Below the pieces are notes generated by a model. It was not told where the DNA came from, made no database searches, and was given only the letters and a program-made list of their open reading frames with translations. From Siderastrea siderea (taxonomy: Eukaryota > Cnidaria > Anthozoa > Scleractinia > Rhizangiidae), in assembly GCA_964030785.1 (NCBI GenBank), contig OZ034966.1, positions 6,102,552 through 6,166,551 on the forward strand: 64,000 bases of DNA, given 5' to 3'. The position numbers and the translations under genes are program-made. How positions within the stretch are numbered: the stretch's first letter is position 1; each line of letters begins with the position of its first letter. Shown here piece by piece: positions 25,987 through 33,125 of this stretch.

Positions 25987-27750
25987 ACGCCCTATTTTCG
26001 TTACACCATTTGATGCGTTTTCGCCTATTGTCCCTACCTCAGCGTTTGAAAACGCTGATGAAAACGGAAACTTTGGAAAACGATTTCGAAAATGGCTTTT
26101 GAACACATGTCGTTTACGGTGTGGCTAGGTGAAAACGGAGACTTTTAAAAACGCTGTAGTATGTGGACGGGGAAAAACGGAGACTCCAAAAACTTGGCGA
26201 CATTTTATGTTGTTTTAATTTCGCCAGTGGGCGAGAACGCAAAACGAAAACGCTTGTTTGGACGAAAACTTGTTTTGTCATGTAAATATAATGGGATAGG
26301 CATGATTCGACGTTACGATTCACCCATAATCTCAGAGTGATGGAAAATGATTCTGATGTGCACTGTTGCGATTATTTAGTGCAATTTTGTGACAATGGAC
26401 AAATCACGACAGGCGAATCACCTCCGGCGAATCCTGAGATTCCACATGATCAAGAACCAATGATGGAAATTTATGCATGAAATAACTTTACGAAGGAATG
26501 GAAATTACAACTAACTTCCCGAAACAAAAACAATCTCAAAAAGCTGGAAGACTTCCCATTTCTTCCGCAGTTTTGTGACTATGGGCGAATAGTGACGGGC
26601 GAATCATAGCGGACTGTTCATGCGTGATCTGACAAACCTGGGAATGCACACAGCAGTGAAATCAGCTGTACTCTGTCAATCTTATACAAGAACTTCTAAT
26701 TTTACGGTCAAGACTGAAACGAGAGTGGATGTTCTTATTTTTTCTCGGCGAATTCACTTTATTGCTTTTCACAGTTAAGAATGACAAGAAAATAATAGCC
26801 TGACCTCTACAAACTTCAGTTTAAAGCTGTTATAACATATCCGCTATAATTAGACAAAGAAAATGTAACCCGATGCTGTTACTACTTGTTTTTAGCTCGA
26901 TGCAAAACAAAAACGGGTTCAGAATTGAATAAATGCTCCCAGGTTGGGTACGTCTTTGGCACGTTCTTAACATCTGGGTCAACTTCAGTGTCAACGTTTT
27001 TATGAAAAAAAAAGTTATAAAAGAAAAAACAAGAGTGTTATCTTACGAACAATAATAAATTCGCACTGGAAAATGCGACAACTATATCCTGCAAATAAAT
27101 CCACTCTTGTATTCCGGAGACGGGAAAAAAAAACACTCCCTATACCACCCTGGCGGGGGAAAGACATAACGGTAGTACTTCCGCTGTTCTATTCAAATGA
27201 GCATGTTTCAGAGACAAGGGAAATGAACAAGTTTGGGCCTGACCTCCAAAGAAATACGGGAAGTCTATTCTAAAAATATCCAACGCAGTTGAAGATGAAC
27301 GTGCAACCGTTCTCGAAATAAGTCCAAATTGAAATAGTCAGTTACAACTACAATTACATAACAGTATCACGGTAGATATAAAGTTAAAAACAAATATTCC
27401 AGTCGAATTAAGCACTTCAAGCTTGACAATCATCACGGCTATTTTTACGTCAGCATCTTTAATTATCCACATGTGCATTGAGGTCTCTGTTTCAAATTCA
27501 TGGCACTGTGTTTTAATTCTCGTAGAAGCTTCAGCGGATCATCGTTTTCTTAAACAACAGCCATTATCCACGCTGCACGGATAGGAAATCGATTCATCCA
27601 GCCTCTACATGGCCAAAGTTCCAACCATGTCAATCTTATGGAAATTTATAGTATTCTGAACCATGTTACAGTCCTTTCTTTAAATCGGTCTTACCTTTCT
27701 GTCGATACGATTGTCACTCCGTATAAGATCAGCAAAGCGAAAGTAACCAT
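901..27750 (-). CDS. C3: Complement C3-like thioester protein, 5' two thirds of the exons (partial)
   Basis: Secreted complement component of the alpha-2-macroglobulin family, which is cleaved to give an opsonin and an anaphylatoxin. I see 23 minus-strand exons, in order 27695-27750, 25745-25914, 24758-24783, 23914-24127, 23293-23348, 23157-23174, 22252-22303, 18579-18658, 18415-18457, 15529-15613, 15175-15274, 14545-14601, 14272-14508, 13547-13756, 9333-9443, 9049-9111, 8429-8620, 7642-7803, 6695-6769, 6311-6365, 2402-2467, 1145-1285, 901-1033. Phases agree at every junction and give about 800 residues: signal peptide, macroglobulin domains with LQTDKPIYTP near residue 143, a basic processing site near 695 and a six-cysteine anaphylatoxin domain near 712-755. 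The anaphylatoxin domain separates it from alpha-2-macroglobulin; C4/C5-like assignment is less likely but open. The thioester domain and C-terminus must lie past base 1. Exon boundaries are hand-called. Confidence 0.9.
1145..1285 (-). CDS. C3: C3-like exon 22: anaphylatoxin (C3a) domain
   Basis: Reads DLAKCCKEGLRPARASCVLR and on to SCREEFLRCC. The cysteine pattern CC-x10-C-x14-C-x6-CC is that of an anaphylatoxin domain, compared with x12/x12/x6 in human C3a. The donor GTTTGG is weak. Confidence 0.92.
1577..1607. repeat. Homopolymer T14 then G17
   Basis: Adjacent poly-T and poly-G runs in a C3-like intron. They are prone to sequencing and assembly length errors. Confidence 0.95.
1953..2027 (+). 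repeat. tRNA-like pseudogene or SINE head
   Basis: GCCGCGGTAGCTCAGTTG carries a good A box and AGTTCAAATCC a degenerate B box at tRNA spacing. The acceptor stem does not pair with the 3' end, so it is not a working tRNA. Confidence 0.5.
2046..2130. repeat. Hairpin MITE-like element
   Basis: TAGCCTGCGAATACAGCCGC at 2047 is answered by its reverse complement ending at 2129, with about 27-bp arms around a GC-rich loop. A related AGCCTGTGAA sequence occurs near 53532. Confidence 0.75.
2402..2467 (-). CDS. C3: C3-like exon 21: beta/alpha chain processing site
   Basis: Reads DLTCPQKKVRKERSTKAAKD plus GE. DLTCPQ equals ELQCPQ of human C3, and the following KKVRKER replaces the human RRRR. It contains an R-x-x-R furin-type site (RKER then S). 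Confidence 0.88.
2811..2920 (-). repeat. 3' end copy of a GCGGAGCTCC repeat family
   Basis: On the minus strand it carries GGACGGACGGACGGACGGTC, then CACGTGAC, ACCAAATTTGCTTAGCAATG and GAGCTCCGCT. The same order is found on the plus strand at 48789-48905. It lies in a C3-like intron. Confidence 0.65.
4317..4526 (-). pseudogene. Penelope-like retroelement GIY-YIG endonuclease fragment
   Basis: The minus frame reads GRCLKTRVKEHTRNTKAFKK and continues through ITTHAWLNDHSIDF and IDKGNFRVRKTLESWHSNYK. I recognise this as the end of the GIY-YIG nuclease of cnidarian Penelope-like elements (R-x-x-EH, H-x-x-DF, R-K-x-x-E-S-W-H). No reverse transcriptase is joined to it, so it is a fragment. It lies in a C3-like intron. 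Confidence 0.75.
4600..6248. mobile_element. Element flanked by TAATATATAGATTTAGCC inverted repeats
   Basis: TAATATATAGATTTAGCCAG at 4600 followed by GCCTAAAAGCGGA has an inverted partner ending at 6248. The same terminal sequence opens another copy at 48038. Inside, CAATGGAGTTCCGCT near 5550 looks like the 3' end of the family, so this may be two nested or abutting copies. I see no transposase. Confidence 0.5.
6311..6365 (-). CDS. C3: C3-like exon 20
   Basis: Reads KAGTVVITNTDIISRGRS, like C3 DAGLTFTSSSGQQ. TATAG acceptor, GTAAG donor, one leftover base. Confidence 0.82.
6695..6769 (-). CDS. C3: C3-like exon 19
   Basis: 25 codons, VLNIMESLDLGCGVGAGSDS plus EDVFF, equal to C3 [20 protein letters not shown]. 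The conserved Cys is present. Confidence 0.9.
6915..7160. repeat. Poly-C run and TTCG/CCTT/CCTC/ATTC tetranucleotide microsatellite
   Basis: C17 at 6915-6931 leads into mixed TTCG, CCTT, CCTC and ATTC tetramers. Long Ser/Pro-rich frames across this stretch are translations of the repeat, not genes. Confidence 0.95.
7642..7803 (-). CDS. C3: C3-like exon 18: MG6
   Basis: 54 codons including FKIQLSATPGTRVGLLAVDQ and SVYLLRNREKLNKKR, equal to C3 ..[22 protein letters not shown]. Phase 0. Confidence 0.94.
7849..7878. repeat. (TTAA)n microsatellite
   Basis: About seven TTAA units just outside C3-like exon 18, in the intron. Confidence 0.95.
8429..8620 (-). CDS. C3: C3-like exon 17: MG5
   Basis: 64 codons with SPSSRLVAFFFGKDGEVVAD followed by SVLLKINDGLPNK, matching C3 ..SFRLVAYYTLIG..REVVADSVWVDV. 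Phase 0 at both ends. Confidence 0.94.
9049..9111 (-). CDS. C3: C3-like exon 16
   Basis: 21 codons, DKQHINCDVFVNKNASNITF and M, with one possible N-glycosylation site (NIT). It corresponds to the C3 stretch LNVNFLLRM. Confidence 0.78.
9188..9297. repeat. (AAT)n followed by (AGT)n microsatellite
   Basis: About 18 AAT units then about 17 AGT units, beginning 36 nt downstream (minus strand) of C3-like exon 15. Confidence 0.97.
9333..9443 (-). CDS. C3: C3-like exon 15: MG4/MG5
   Basis: 37 codons, VETEKKDIAEEHNTFIDFEV and onward to YVRAIR. It aligns with the C3 region VRTKKQELSEAEQ. It sits directly beside an AAT/AGT microsatellite in the intron. Confidence 0.88.
10312..10452 (-). repeat. tRNA-derived SINE, copy B (5'-truncated)
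   Basis: On the minus strand it contains GGTATCGCGGAGGTCATTGG, the B box GGTTCGATTCC, TTCAAG, CTGAATTTTTTCAGG and a CAACTGC tail. It matches the copy at 17815 but lacks the A-box half of the tRNA head. CCATCGCAG/CTGCGATGG inverted repeats bound it. Confidence 0.75.
10535..10837 (+). repeat. Direct duplication, copy 1
   Basis: Contains AGTGGAAACAAACTGGATAA, AGACCAGAAACCCAAGCTGG and TCATCCAGACCACCAT. The same series recurs at 11105-11395 with scattered changes. No coding potential recognised. Confidence 0.85.
11105..11395 (+). repeat. Direct duplication, copy 2
   Basis: Homologous along its length to 10535-10837, about 570 bp away in the same orientation. This suggests a local tandem duplication or two copies of one unclassified repeat. 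Confidence 0.85.
13040..13470 (+). pseudogene. Penelope-like retroelement 3' end (GIY-YIG C-terminus)
   Basis: The open frame to 13362 reads SEHANETGHLPIWKEVKFID, RDPHWYTRRVKEAIHIRL and GIEIAEAWIPTI, the C-terminal part of a Penelope-like GIY-YIG endonuclease. The following bases, with GTCGAAACGTCGCGATC, look like its 3' UTR. The RT and the nuclease start are absent. It lies antisense in a C3-like intron. Confidence 0.75.
13547..13756 (-). CDS. C3: C3-like exon 14: MG4
   Basis: 70 codons starting VDLLYPSKKPARGIPVSISA and ending TPGNIKSMKIR. It corresponds to C3 V..NPDGSPAYRVPV. CATCAG acceptor, GTAAGT donor. Confidence 0.92.
14272..14508 (-). CDS. C3: C3-like exon 13: MG3 end to MG4 start
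   Basis: 79 codons starting LKDGKTDFVITVDEIKK and ending VKSPFRIEYQATAEYFKPAL plus PFIVK. This matches C3 ..[29 protein letters not shown] donor. Confidence 0.93.
14545..14601 (-). CDS. C3: C3-like exon 12
   Basis: 57 nt in phase 0, DDRTPMFANRTKSNEIKIK. It fills the MG3/MG4 gap; the donor GTTCGT is non-ideal, so this exon is less certain. Confidence 0.6.
15175..15274 (-). CDS. C3: C3-like exon 11: YTYGKPV
   Basis: Reads RYTYGKPVDGLALVKLSMIG and continues to KQSSQQ. R-Y-x-Y-G-K-P-V is a conserved MG3 motif of the family. GTACGT donor, phase 0. Confidence 0.88.
15529..15613 (-). CDS. C3: C3-like exon 10: VLPKF, MG3
   Basis: Reads VLPKFSVSISGPKYVLPNAK then VVAFSVGA, the V-L-P-x-F start of MG3. 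Ends in AG, which completes an Arg codon in exon 11. Confidence 0.88.
16133..17672. repeat. 1.5-kb palindrome built around a roughly 43-bp minisatellite
   Basis: Outer arms share GAAGCTTCAAAGGGACATTG. Inner arms share GAAGCAAACGAGAGTTTGGA-type sequence and GGTTTCTAA-ACGTTAAATAT. The left arm (16133 to about 16885) carries some nine or ten units containing ATGGAAGTTGAAGTTGTAAA; the right arm (about 17100-17672) carries roughly five or six in reverse. The loop is 16886-17099. Repetitive FHFxNFNFHF frames across it are minisatellite translations. It sits in the C3-like intron between exons 9 and 10. Confidence 0.85.
17815..17965 (+). repeat. tRNA-derived SINE, copy A, with complete tRNA-like head
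   Basis: The 73-nt head 17815-17887 has a perfect GGCTTGA/TCAAGCC acceptor stem, A box TAGCTCAGTTGG and B box GGTTCGATTCC. The anticodon loop is centred on GGT (Thr), an anticodon not normally used by eukaryotic nuclear tRNA genes. A CTGAATTTTTTCAGG hairpin and a body shared with copy B follow. I call it a SINE, not a tRNA gene. Confidence 0.75.
18415..18457 (-). CDS. C3: C3-like exon 9: FEVKEY
   Basis: Reads NSQNTSVKFEVKEY, the conserved F-E-V-K-E-Y that closes MG2. The leftover G completes the Val of VLPKF in exon 10. Confidence 0.9.
18579..18658 (-). CDS. C3: C3-like exon 8
   Basis: Reads FITKIFGLSEFALIGNWTIL then AFHGHK, matching C3 ..LPLSWDIPELVNMGQWKI. Phase 1 to 0, with good splice sites. 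Confidence 0.87.
19905..20916 (+). pseudogene. Class A GPCR with one frame disruption in TM4-TM5
   Basis: A rhodopsin-family receptor nested antisense in the C3-like intron between exons 7 and 8. ACCATGG at 19902 gives the start. Frame 1 (to 20375) holds TM1 with Asn (IMLNIV), TM2 LSLTLSDLAVGL and ALSADRFLAV, a DRF in place of DRY. It then meets TGA at 20373. The other frame resumes with TM5 (FTIVEFACLIIITIL), a basic loop, TM6 VCYLPHLCI and TM7 SSLNPLIYSW, ending TAA at 20916. About 335 codons in all, single-exon like many cnidarian GPCRs. The break lies near a T10 run (20390-20399), so assembly error is possible. Ligand unknown. Confidence 0.85.
22252..22303 (-). CDS. C3: C3-like exon 7
   Basis: Reads NPQGVVVQRWKDLTTETG, like C3 NPEGIPVKQD. 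TCTCAG acceptor, GTGAGG donor, one base left over. The intron that follows (about 3.6 kb) holds the antisense GPCR and a MITE. Confidence 0.85.
22579..22843. mobile_element. PIF/Harbinger-type MITE
   Basis: Terminal inverted repeats of 22 bp, AGGCCGGCACACACTAGGGG at the left and its complement with one mismatch at the right, flanked by TTA on both sides. A 3-bp TWA target duplication is typical of PIF/Harbinger. About 265 bp, AGGGACATGTTGC repeated inside, no ORF. Confidence 0.7.
23157..23174 (-). CDS. C3: C3-like exon 6: 18-nt microexon
   Basis: ACTAG acceptor, six codons VTVVVK, GTACG donor. The peptide fills the gap between exons 5 and 7 and corresponds to VMVNIE of vertebrate C3. Confidence 0.65.
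23293..23348 (-). CDS. C3: C3-like exon 5: start of MG2
   Basis: Reads KIRIMPLGFDLKPAKAKK, which aligns with C3 ..YRIFTVNHKLLPVGR. CTTCAG acceptor and GTCAGT donor; ends in phase 0. Confidence 0.82.
23748..23893. repeat. (GAT)n microsatellite
   Basis: Interrupted GAT/GATG repeat of about 145 bp just downstream (minus strand) of C3-like exon 4. Poly-His/Ser/Ile frames here are repeat translations. Confidence 0.97.
23914..24127 (-). CDS. C3: C3-like exon 4: MG1/MG2 with the TDKPIYTP signature
   Basis: Reads LDPNDFPVDISDEDD, then VLVSFLDGIVLLQTDKPIYT, the hallmark motif of the alpha-2-macroglobulin/C3 family. The 3' end is ambiguous. A GTGACA donor ends the exon at 23914, a GTGGAA donor at 23938; both leave one base, so either stays in frame. 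A GAT microsatellite starts about 20 nt further on. Confidence 0.88.
24141..24170. repeat. (AAG)n microsatellite
   Basis: Ten AAG units about 14 nt upstream of C3-like exon 4. On the coding strand this gives a CTT-rich polypyrimidine tract before the acceptor. Confidence 0.9.
24262..24534 (-). repeat. tRNA-derived SINE with CAGCAGTATGTCGCC core
   Basis: The minus strand starts GGGGACGCGGTGGTGTAGTG (A box) with B box GGTGGTTCGACGC. The body carries TTAGACAAGAAACTTTACCC and the complement of CCATCGCAGGGTTACCCCCA. I recognise this body as a SINE widespread in marine invertebrates. It lies in the C3-like intron 3. Confidence 0.7.
24758..24783 (-). CDS. C3: C3-like exon 3 (26 nt)
   Basis: A small exon between CAACAG and GTAAG. 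With the leftover G it reads EKPGLLRLK and restores phase 0. It is called mainly because both splice sites and both phases fit. Confidence 0.65.
25745..25914 (-). CDS. C3: C3-like exon 2: first macroglobulin domain
   Basis: After a CTACAG acceptor it reads SKAQIFVTAPNIFHLGVEE and later AQEFPGKQRNL. These match the start of mature vertebrate C3 (TPN..RL..EE and ..DFPGKK). It ends with one leftover base before GTTAGT. Confidence 0.9.
25955..25986. repeat. (ATC)n microsatellite
   Basis: About ten CAT units starting roughly 40 nt upstream of C3-like exon 2. Confidence 0.9.
27695..27750 (-). CDS. C3: C3-like exon 1: start codon and signal peptide
   Basis: ATG at 27750 opens MVTFALLILYGVTIVSTE, a short hydrophobic secretion signal, then a GTAAG donor at 27694. 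It leaves two bases (AG) that complete a Ser codon with exon 2. I saw no clear TATA box just upstream. Confidence 0.85.
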
Positions 27751-29309
27751 TTTGCGAAGTCAAAATGCGGTCAAAATGGCATTTAACATGGTGTAATTGG
27801 GAAGCACATGAATAAGCACACGGTAGAGGTATCAAAAGACTATTAAGTTGTCAAGTTCAAAGTGCGAAAGAAAATACTGTAACCTGAGATTCCGGAAGCA
27901 GCGTTACGACGACCCATAAGAGGGCAAGATCCAATGTAAGTGTGTGATAAATTCGAATTCGATAAATTACACCCTCAAAGTACAATAGTCATTTCAGTGT
28001 CCCTTTATGGACATTTGTCACTGGTAATTAAGAGAAACAATTGCGTTATCCAAACCACTCGCCGGTCATTAACGGCTCTTTCAACCAGAATTGCTCTCCT
28101 TTTAGTTTAAAAAAAAGATAAAGGTTAATGCTTTTGTTCTTGACCTGCTTCTGGTGTTTGTTTGTTTGCTTGATTAAAAATCCAGAGAGATTAAGGTTGA
28201 TTCCCAACTATCCCCTCCCTCCACCCCGTGTCTCTCCTAAATAGAACTGATAGCTAGGCATTCTGAATGTTTCTTGTTAGTCCGGCGGCAATTATATAAT
28301 TGTTTGTATCGCGTTGTCGTTTGTAATTCAAGGTTATTTGAATACTCATATTCCGTTCTAATTTGTGCTGTAGTTTTATATCTTACACAATCAGCGCTGT
28401 ACTGATGATTTTTTCTAGATTTCAATTAAGTGGAAGCGCTCCTTGCGACCACTCTGACGTAAGCGACCAGCTCTAGTTACGAGCAACATTGTAAAACGCT
28501 GTTGGAGCTGTCACTTACTGGCTTTGCAATTAAAAGCTCTCGTAAGCGACCTCTCCCGTAAGCGACCGCGACCACTTTTGTGAATTACCGACCGGATTTT
28601 TTCTTTGTTATGCACTTTTTAGATTAATACATAGCATTAGCGCTAATGGTTCGTTGACATGTACATTTTTGGTGACGTCATTGTCAACTGTATGACTGCA
28701 GGTTTGCGATTCAAGGTGGCGAGCTCAAATTCAAAATAGCGGGTTTGTTACGTTATCGTGATGTCAGACAATAGTTTTAATGTAACAGAAGTTCCAAACA
28801 TCACCATCAGATTGACGAGATTCCTGTCAAGCAGCTTACTGATTAAAAAGCACAGTTTCTTTTGGTCAAGAAATTTTTAATTGATAACAATATATACTCA
28901 CCGCATTTTATATACGAATAACAATAAACAAGTCATTTCGTTCGTTTCTCTGATGTTGGCTCGATTGCTCCATCTGCGACTGAGTAAAGTCATGAAAAGG
29001 TGGGGCATGTAAGTATTAGCTTAGGATTTCAATGGATCCACCCTCGGTACTTGCATAGGCGGTATTCTCGCTCAAGAATACTTTTTCGATTAAAAGTTGT
29101 AAATGAAAACTTCCATGTCCTGCCTCTTTTTCATTGAGCACAATATCAGCTACAAGCGAGTGTCATTTCGAATCTTTAAAACACAAACAAACACTCTCAA
29201 GTGTAAAATGCCCAATATATACGAAACACTAAACAAATCGATAAAGAATCGATAATTGATAAAATAAGAGATCTATCGAGAAAAAGAACCTGAAACTGGG
29301 ATAAGCGAC
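27751..29309. other. C3-like upstream region; no gene seen
   Basis: Presumed promoter and 5' UTR side of the C3-like gene. I found no convincing TATA box, NF-kB site or ORF. GTAAGCGACC recurs at 28457-28566 and suggests an old repeat. Confidence 0.5.
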
Positions 29310-30122
29310 TTAAGGACGTTCGCGCTAATTGTTTCTGCGCATCCTTACTGCGCACGCAATTCACTGCCACGTCATGCATTGAGCGCGCGCGCACTGTTGG
29401 AGAAATATGGAGATATATAGCGCTAGTAGGCACTTTAGTATCTATGCACGAGTTTAACTCTCTTAAATGTTCGGTGACCCCATATTTTCTTTTGATAAAT
29501 CACTTTGTCTGTCAATTATCTACATTTTGAGAAAAATTAAAGAAAATCTGTATTGTGGAAGTTTGATTTTTTTCAACTTTTCTGCCCTCGCATCATCGAA
29601 TTATGCTATTATTGTAGCTGCACGGTGTTCGCAAAAGTCCATCTTAGAGGATGAGTTTAACTAAAAGGATGACACCAGCTCACATTGTTTACTTGACAGA
29701 CCCACTTAAATAAGGTTTGGCTAAGAAAGTGGGTCTACAGCGAATAATTTGTAATATTTTTAAACTAACAAGCATTGAGGCTATGTCGAGTTACGAGGGC
29801 CGATTTCTCGAAATTAGGGTAGTTTTCCACGCGCTTTATTTTGAAAACGAAGTCGGTGACCCCTCAATTTTTTTGCATTTCTGACATAGGTAACTCATTA
29901 TCTGACTGTAGCCAAAGTATGAAAAAAAACTGTATTGTAGAAGTTTTTCGCGCGAACGTCCTTAAAACAGGTGCATAGATATAAAAATAGCCACCAGCGC
30001 TATATATTTCTACATTTCTTCCTCAGCACGTGAGCTCGATGCATGCAGTTACATGACATTGCGGCGTGAATAATATTTGCACAGCAAGGATACGCATGAA
30101 CAATAAGCGCAAACGTCCTTAA
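29310..30122. mobile_element. Element with long TTAAGGACGTTCGCGC inverted termini
   Basis: TTAAGGACGTTCGCGCTAAT at 29310 and its inverted partner ending at 30122 extend into arms of about 145-160 bp sharing TGCATAGATA and AGCGCTATATAT. A third copy of the tip (GCGAACGTCCTTAA) lies inside at about 29950-29964, so one element probably landed in another. No ORF. Confidence 0.75.
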
Positions 30123-30177
30123 AACCACTCTTCTTTTCCAAACGTGACAGAGCTTTGAGGTCCATGACATTCTAACT

Positions 30178-32300
30178 GCTCTAAGCACAGGTAGCTCAAA
30201 CTCACTATGAGAGGAGCGCATATATTAACCTGTTCCATTTTGCATATATTATGACCTCGGCAAAATATAAAAGTTTGTATGGAAAATGCAGCAAATACGT
30301 TTTAATTGCTATAAATGCGAAAAAATTCACAATAATAAATGGTTCACCTTGTTTCTGTTTTATATTCCTTTCTATTTAATGGCCTTTTGGGGTGATTTGA
30401 AGCGTTTTGACCGAGAGTAAGCGTCCTTGATTATTTGCACCTAACACTCTGAACACTTAATAAGCGAAGCGAAAGGTAACACTGTTGGCCGTCACGTGAC
30501 CGATTCAGTTATTTATTTGCTGTAAATCTCGAATTTTGGCACCTCTTTCCAAAATTCTCCAAGAGACCAATGACTTTATATCCTAACAACAAACACATAC
30601 CAAAAAAGTCCAACATTCGCGTCCTTTCCCTTATCAAAATCGCCATTTTCAATCTCTCCACCACATCGAGCTATCCGTGTCACGAACTGTTCGCGAATGC
30701 AAATTTCTGATCTCTTTTCATTGGAAGACTTGCCTAATAGGCGCTCAGGACAACAATATCCCGTGTATGGGAGGTGTTTTTGACAACTTACATGCGAAAT
30801 TTGAAAGTCGCACGTGAAGCGTGGTCAAAACGGCCGATTACTTTTACTTTTAAAAGTTTTAAAAACCCTTGCTGATAATACTGAAAAAAAGTCGAAATTT
30901 ATTTACGTGCTACACATAATGCCATTTCGAATATCAACCTTCAATACTATCAGAGGGAGTCAAAAAAGACCTCCGTTTAACATTTTAGTGTTGAAGATAA
31001 GATGTCAGAAGTGAAAGTGTTTGTTTGTTGAATTTATTTAACCACGTGTATTTTTTCCCGGTAAGGTCAAGGTGCTAAGACTGACGTAAATCACAAGTTC
31101 TGCATTTCGCACGCTTCACGTGCGATTTTTAAATTTCGCATGTAATTTTTCAAATCCACCTCCCATACACGGGATATTGTTGTCCTGAGCGCCTATTGTG
31201 CAAGTCTTCCAATGAAAAGAGATCAGCAATTTGCATTCGCGAACAGATCGTCACACGGATGGCTCGATGTGGTGGAGAGATTGAAAATGGCGATTTTGAT
31301 AAGGGAAAGAACGCAAATGTTGGACTTTTTTGGTATACATTTGTTGTTAGGATATAAAGTCATTGGTCTCTTGGAGAATTTTGGAGAAAGGTGCCAAAAT
31401 TCGAGATTTACAGCAAATAAATAACTTTGAATCGGTCACGTGACGGCCAACAGTGTGTTACCTTTTCGCTTGGCTTATTAAGTGTTAGGTGCAAATAATC
31501 AAGGACGCTTACTCTCGGTCAAAACGCTTCAAATCACCGCATAAGGCCATTAAATAGCAAGTAATGTCACACAGAAGCAAGGTGAACCATTTATTATTTT
31601 GAATTATTTCGCATTTATGGCAATTAAAACGTGTTCCGGCGAACAATTATTTTAGTAGTTTCGTCCCACGGGGACGGCTTAACAATGAACGTAATTAGTA
31701 CGTTTTTCGCGCGTTGGTAGAACTTGATTAGTATTCAAGCGTCGATAGAACTAGTGTTAGTTTTCAAGAAGAAGAGTCGAAGAGTCGAAGATTTAGAGAC
31801 GTCGTTTTGTGAATTTTCCAGTTTTCGTCCGAGTCGCAGTTTCGTAAAAATTATCGAATTCGTTAGAACATTAATTGGTCCTTTCGAGCCGGATGTAGTT
31901 ATCGCCTATTTATCGTTTATCGTTCGGGATGGCCGACAAAGCAGACGAAGGAGCGAATGAAACTTCAGAAGACACCGAGCGGATGTCAAGAAACTTTGAA
32001 TATCTTCATCGAAGAAGAGCAGCATTCAAAGGAGTCGTTACAAGAAACAGAAAAAAGGTGGAAGAAATGGTATCGAGTAATGGAAGTCGAACTGTTATTA
32101 GATCTTTGAAAGAGCGGTTGATGCAAGCATTGGAAAATGCGAATCAAGTTACTCAACAAATTATCGCCTTGCAAGCTGACGAGTGCAGCATTTTTCATAC
32201 AAACTCTTATATTTTGCCGAGGTCATAATATATGCAAAATGGAATAGATTAATATCTGTGCTCCTTTCATAGTGAGCTTTGGCTACCTGTGCTCTAAGTC
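30178..32300. mobile_element. 2.1-kb palindrome with arms of about 640 bp
   Basis: The left arm is 30178-30823 and the right arm 31110-32300, with a 286-bp loop. Shared inverted blocks include CCTCCCATACACGGGATATT, GGTCACGTGACGGCCAACAG and GCCGAGGTCATAATATATGC. The right arm is longer by the 551-bp insert at 31633-32183; without it the arms are near equal (646 and about 640 bp). Confidence 0.88.
31633..32183 (+). mobile_element. BEL/Pao LTR retrotransposon 5' fragment inserted in the palindrome arm
   Basis: Starts TGTTCCGG, as an LTR would, and contains an ORF from ATG 31929 reading MADKADEGANETSEDTERMS and RRRAAFKGVVTRNRKKVEEM. I recognise this as the start of cnidarian BEL/Pao gag. It stops after about 85 gag codons at 32183, where the arm resumes with TGCAGCATT. 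No pol and no 3' LTR. The assignment is from recalled family appearance. Confidence 0.65.
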
Positions 32301-33065
32301 CCGGATGCATTCCACATCCCTCGTATGAAACAAGCCATTGTCCACTTAGACGTGCTAAGAAACTGAATCGAACTGGGGCGATGTTTGTTATTTTCTCAAC
32401 GTCATTACAGACTTGGGCAGAACTCGATTTGGGAAAAGGAGGGTGAGGGATAGGAGAGAGAGAGCGAGGTAAAGAGGGAAAGAGGGGCGAGTAATATAAG
32501 CATACTCAAAACCGTAGTAAAACCAACATTAGCCTTTTTATTGTAAACCCGAAATAGTTTTGGCTAACTTTTTCGATAAAAATTTTAAAAAGAGTGTGAA
32601 AATGAAGTATATGAGGCGCTTTTTGATGTTAGGATTCAACTGAATATACCTCAAAGTTGTTTAGCTAGAGGTCCCCTTCTGCACGGGCTGGAATTATAAC
32701 CCCGTCCAAAATCTAAACATGAGAACGCGGTTCACGTTCTGCCTCTTTGTTATCGAACACAATTTCAGCAAACAGAGCCGTCAAGGGCGAATTCATTCTC
32801 AATAATTATAGTTTACATATTGATTATTGAAACCGTGAAAAACAAGAATTACTTTTTGGTCACAAAATTGTGGTGGCTTTCTATTTTGCAGAGTGATCGA
32901 GTTCAATTGACTGCAAAAGATTCAACTTAATGACTTCGTTGGGAGATTTTAAATAGGGGCATTTATTGCCCAGACATTACGGAGTTTAAAGTATTCATTT
33001 CTGGCACATGACGTTTCCAGATTGAAATAAACGAGCCCTTTTGTTAGTTCCTCAAAGTTGAACTG

Positions 33066-33066
<1 letters not shown>

Positions 33067-33124
<58 letters not shown>
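33067..33124. repeat. (ATT)n microsatellite
   Basis: About 19 uninterrupted ATT units in non-coding sequence. Confidence 0.97.
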
Positions 33125-33125
<1 letters not shown>

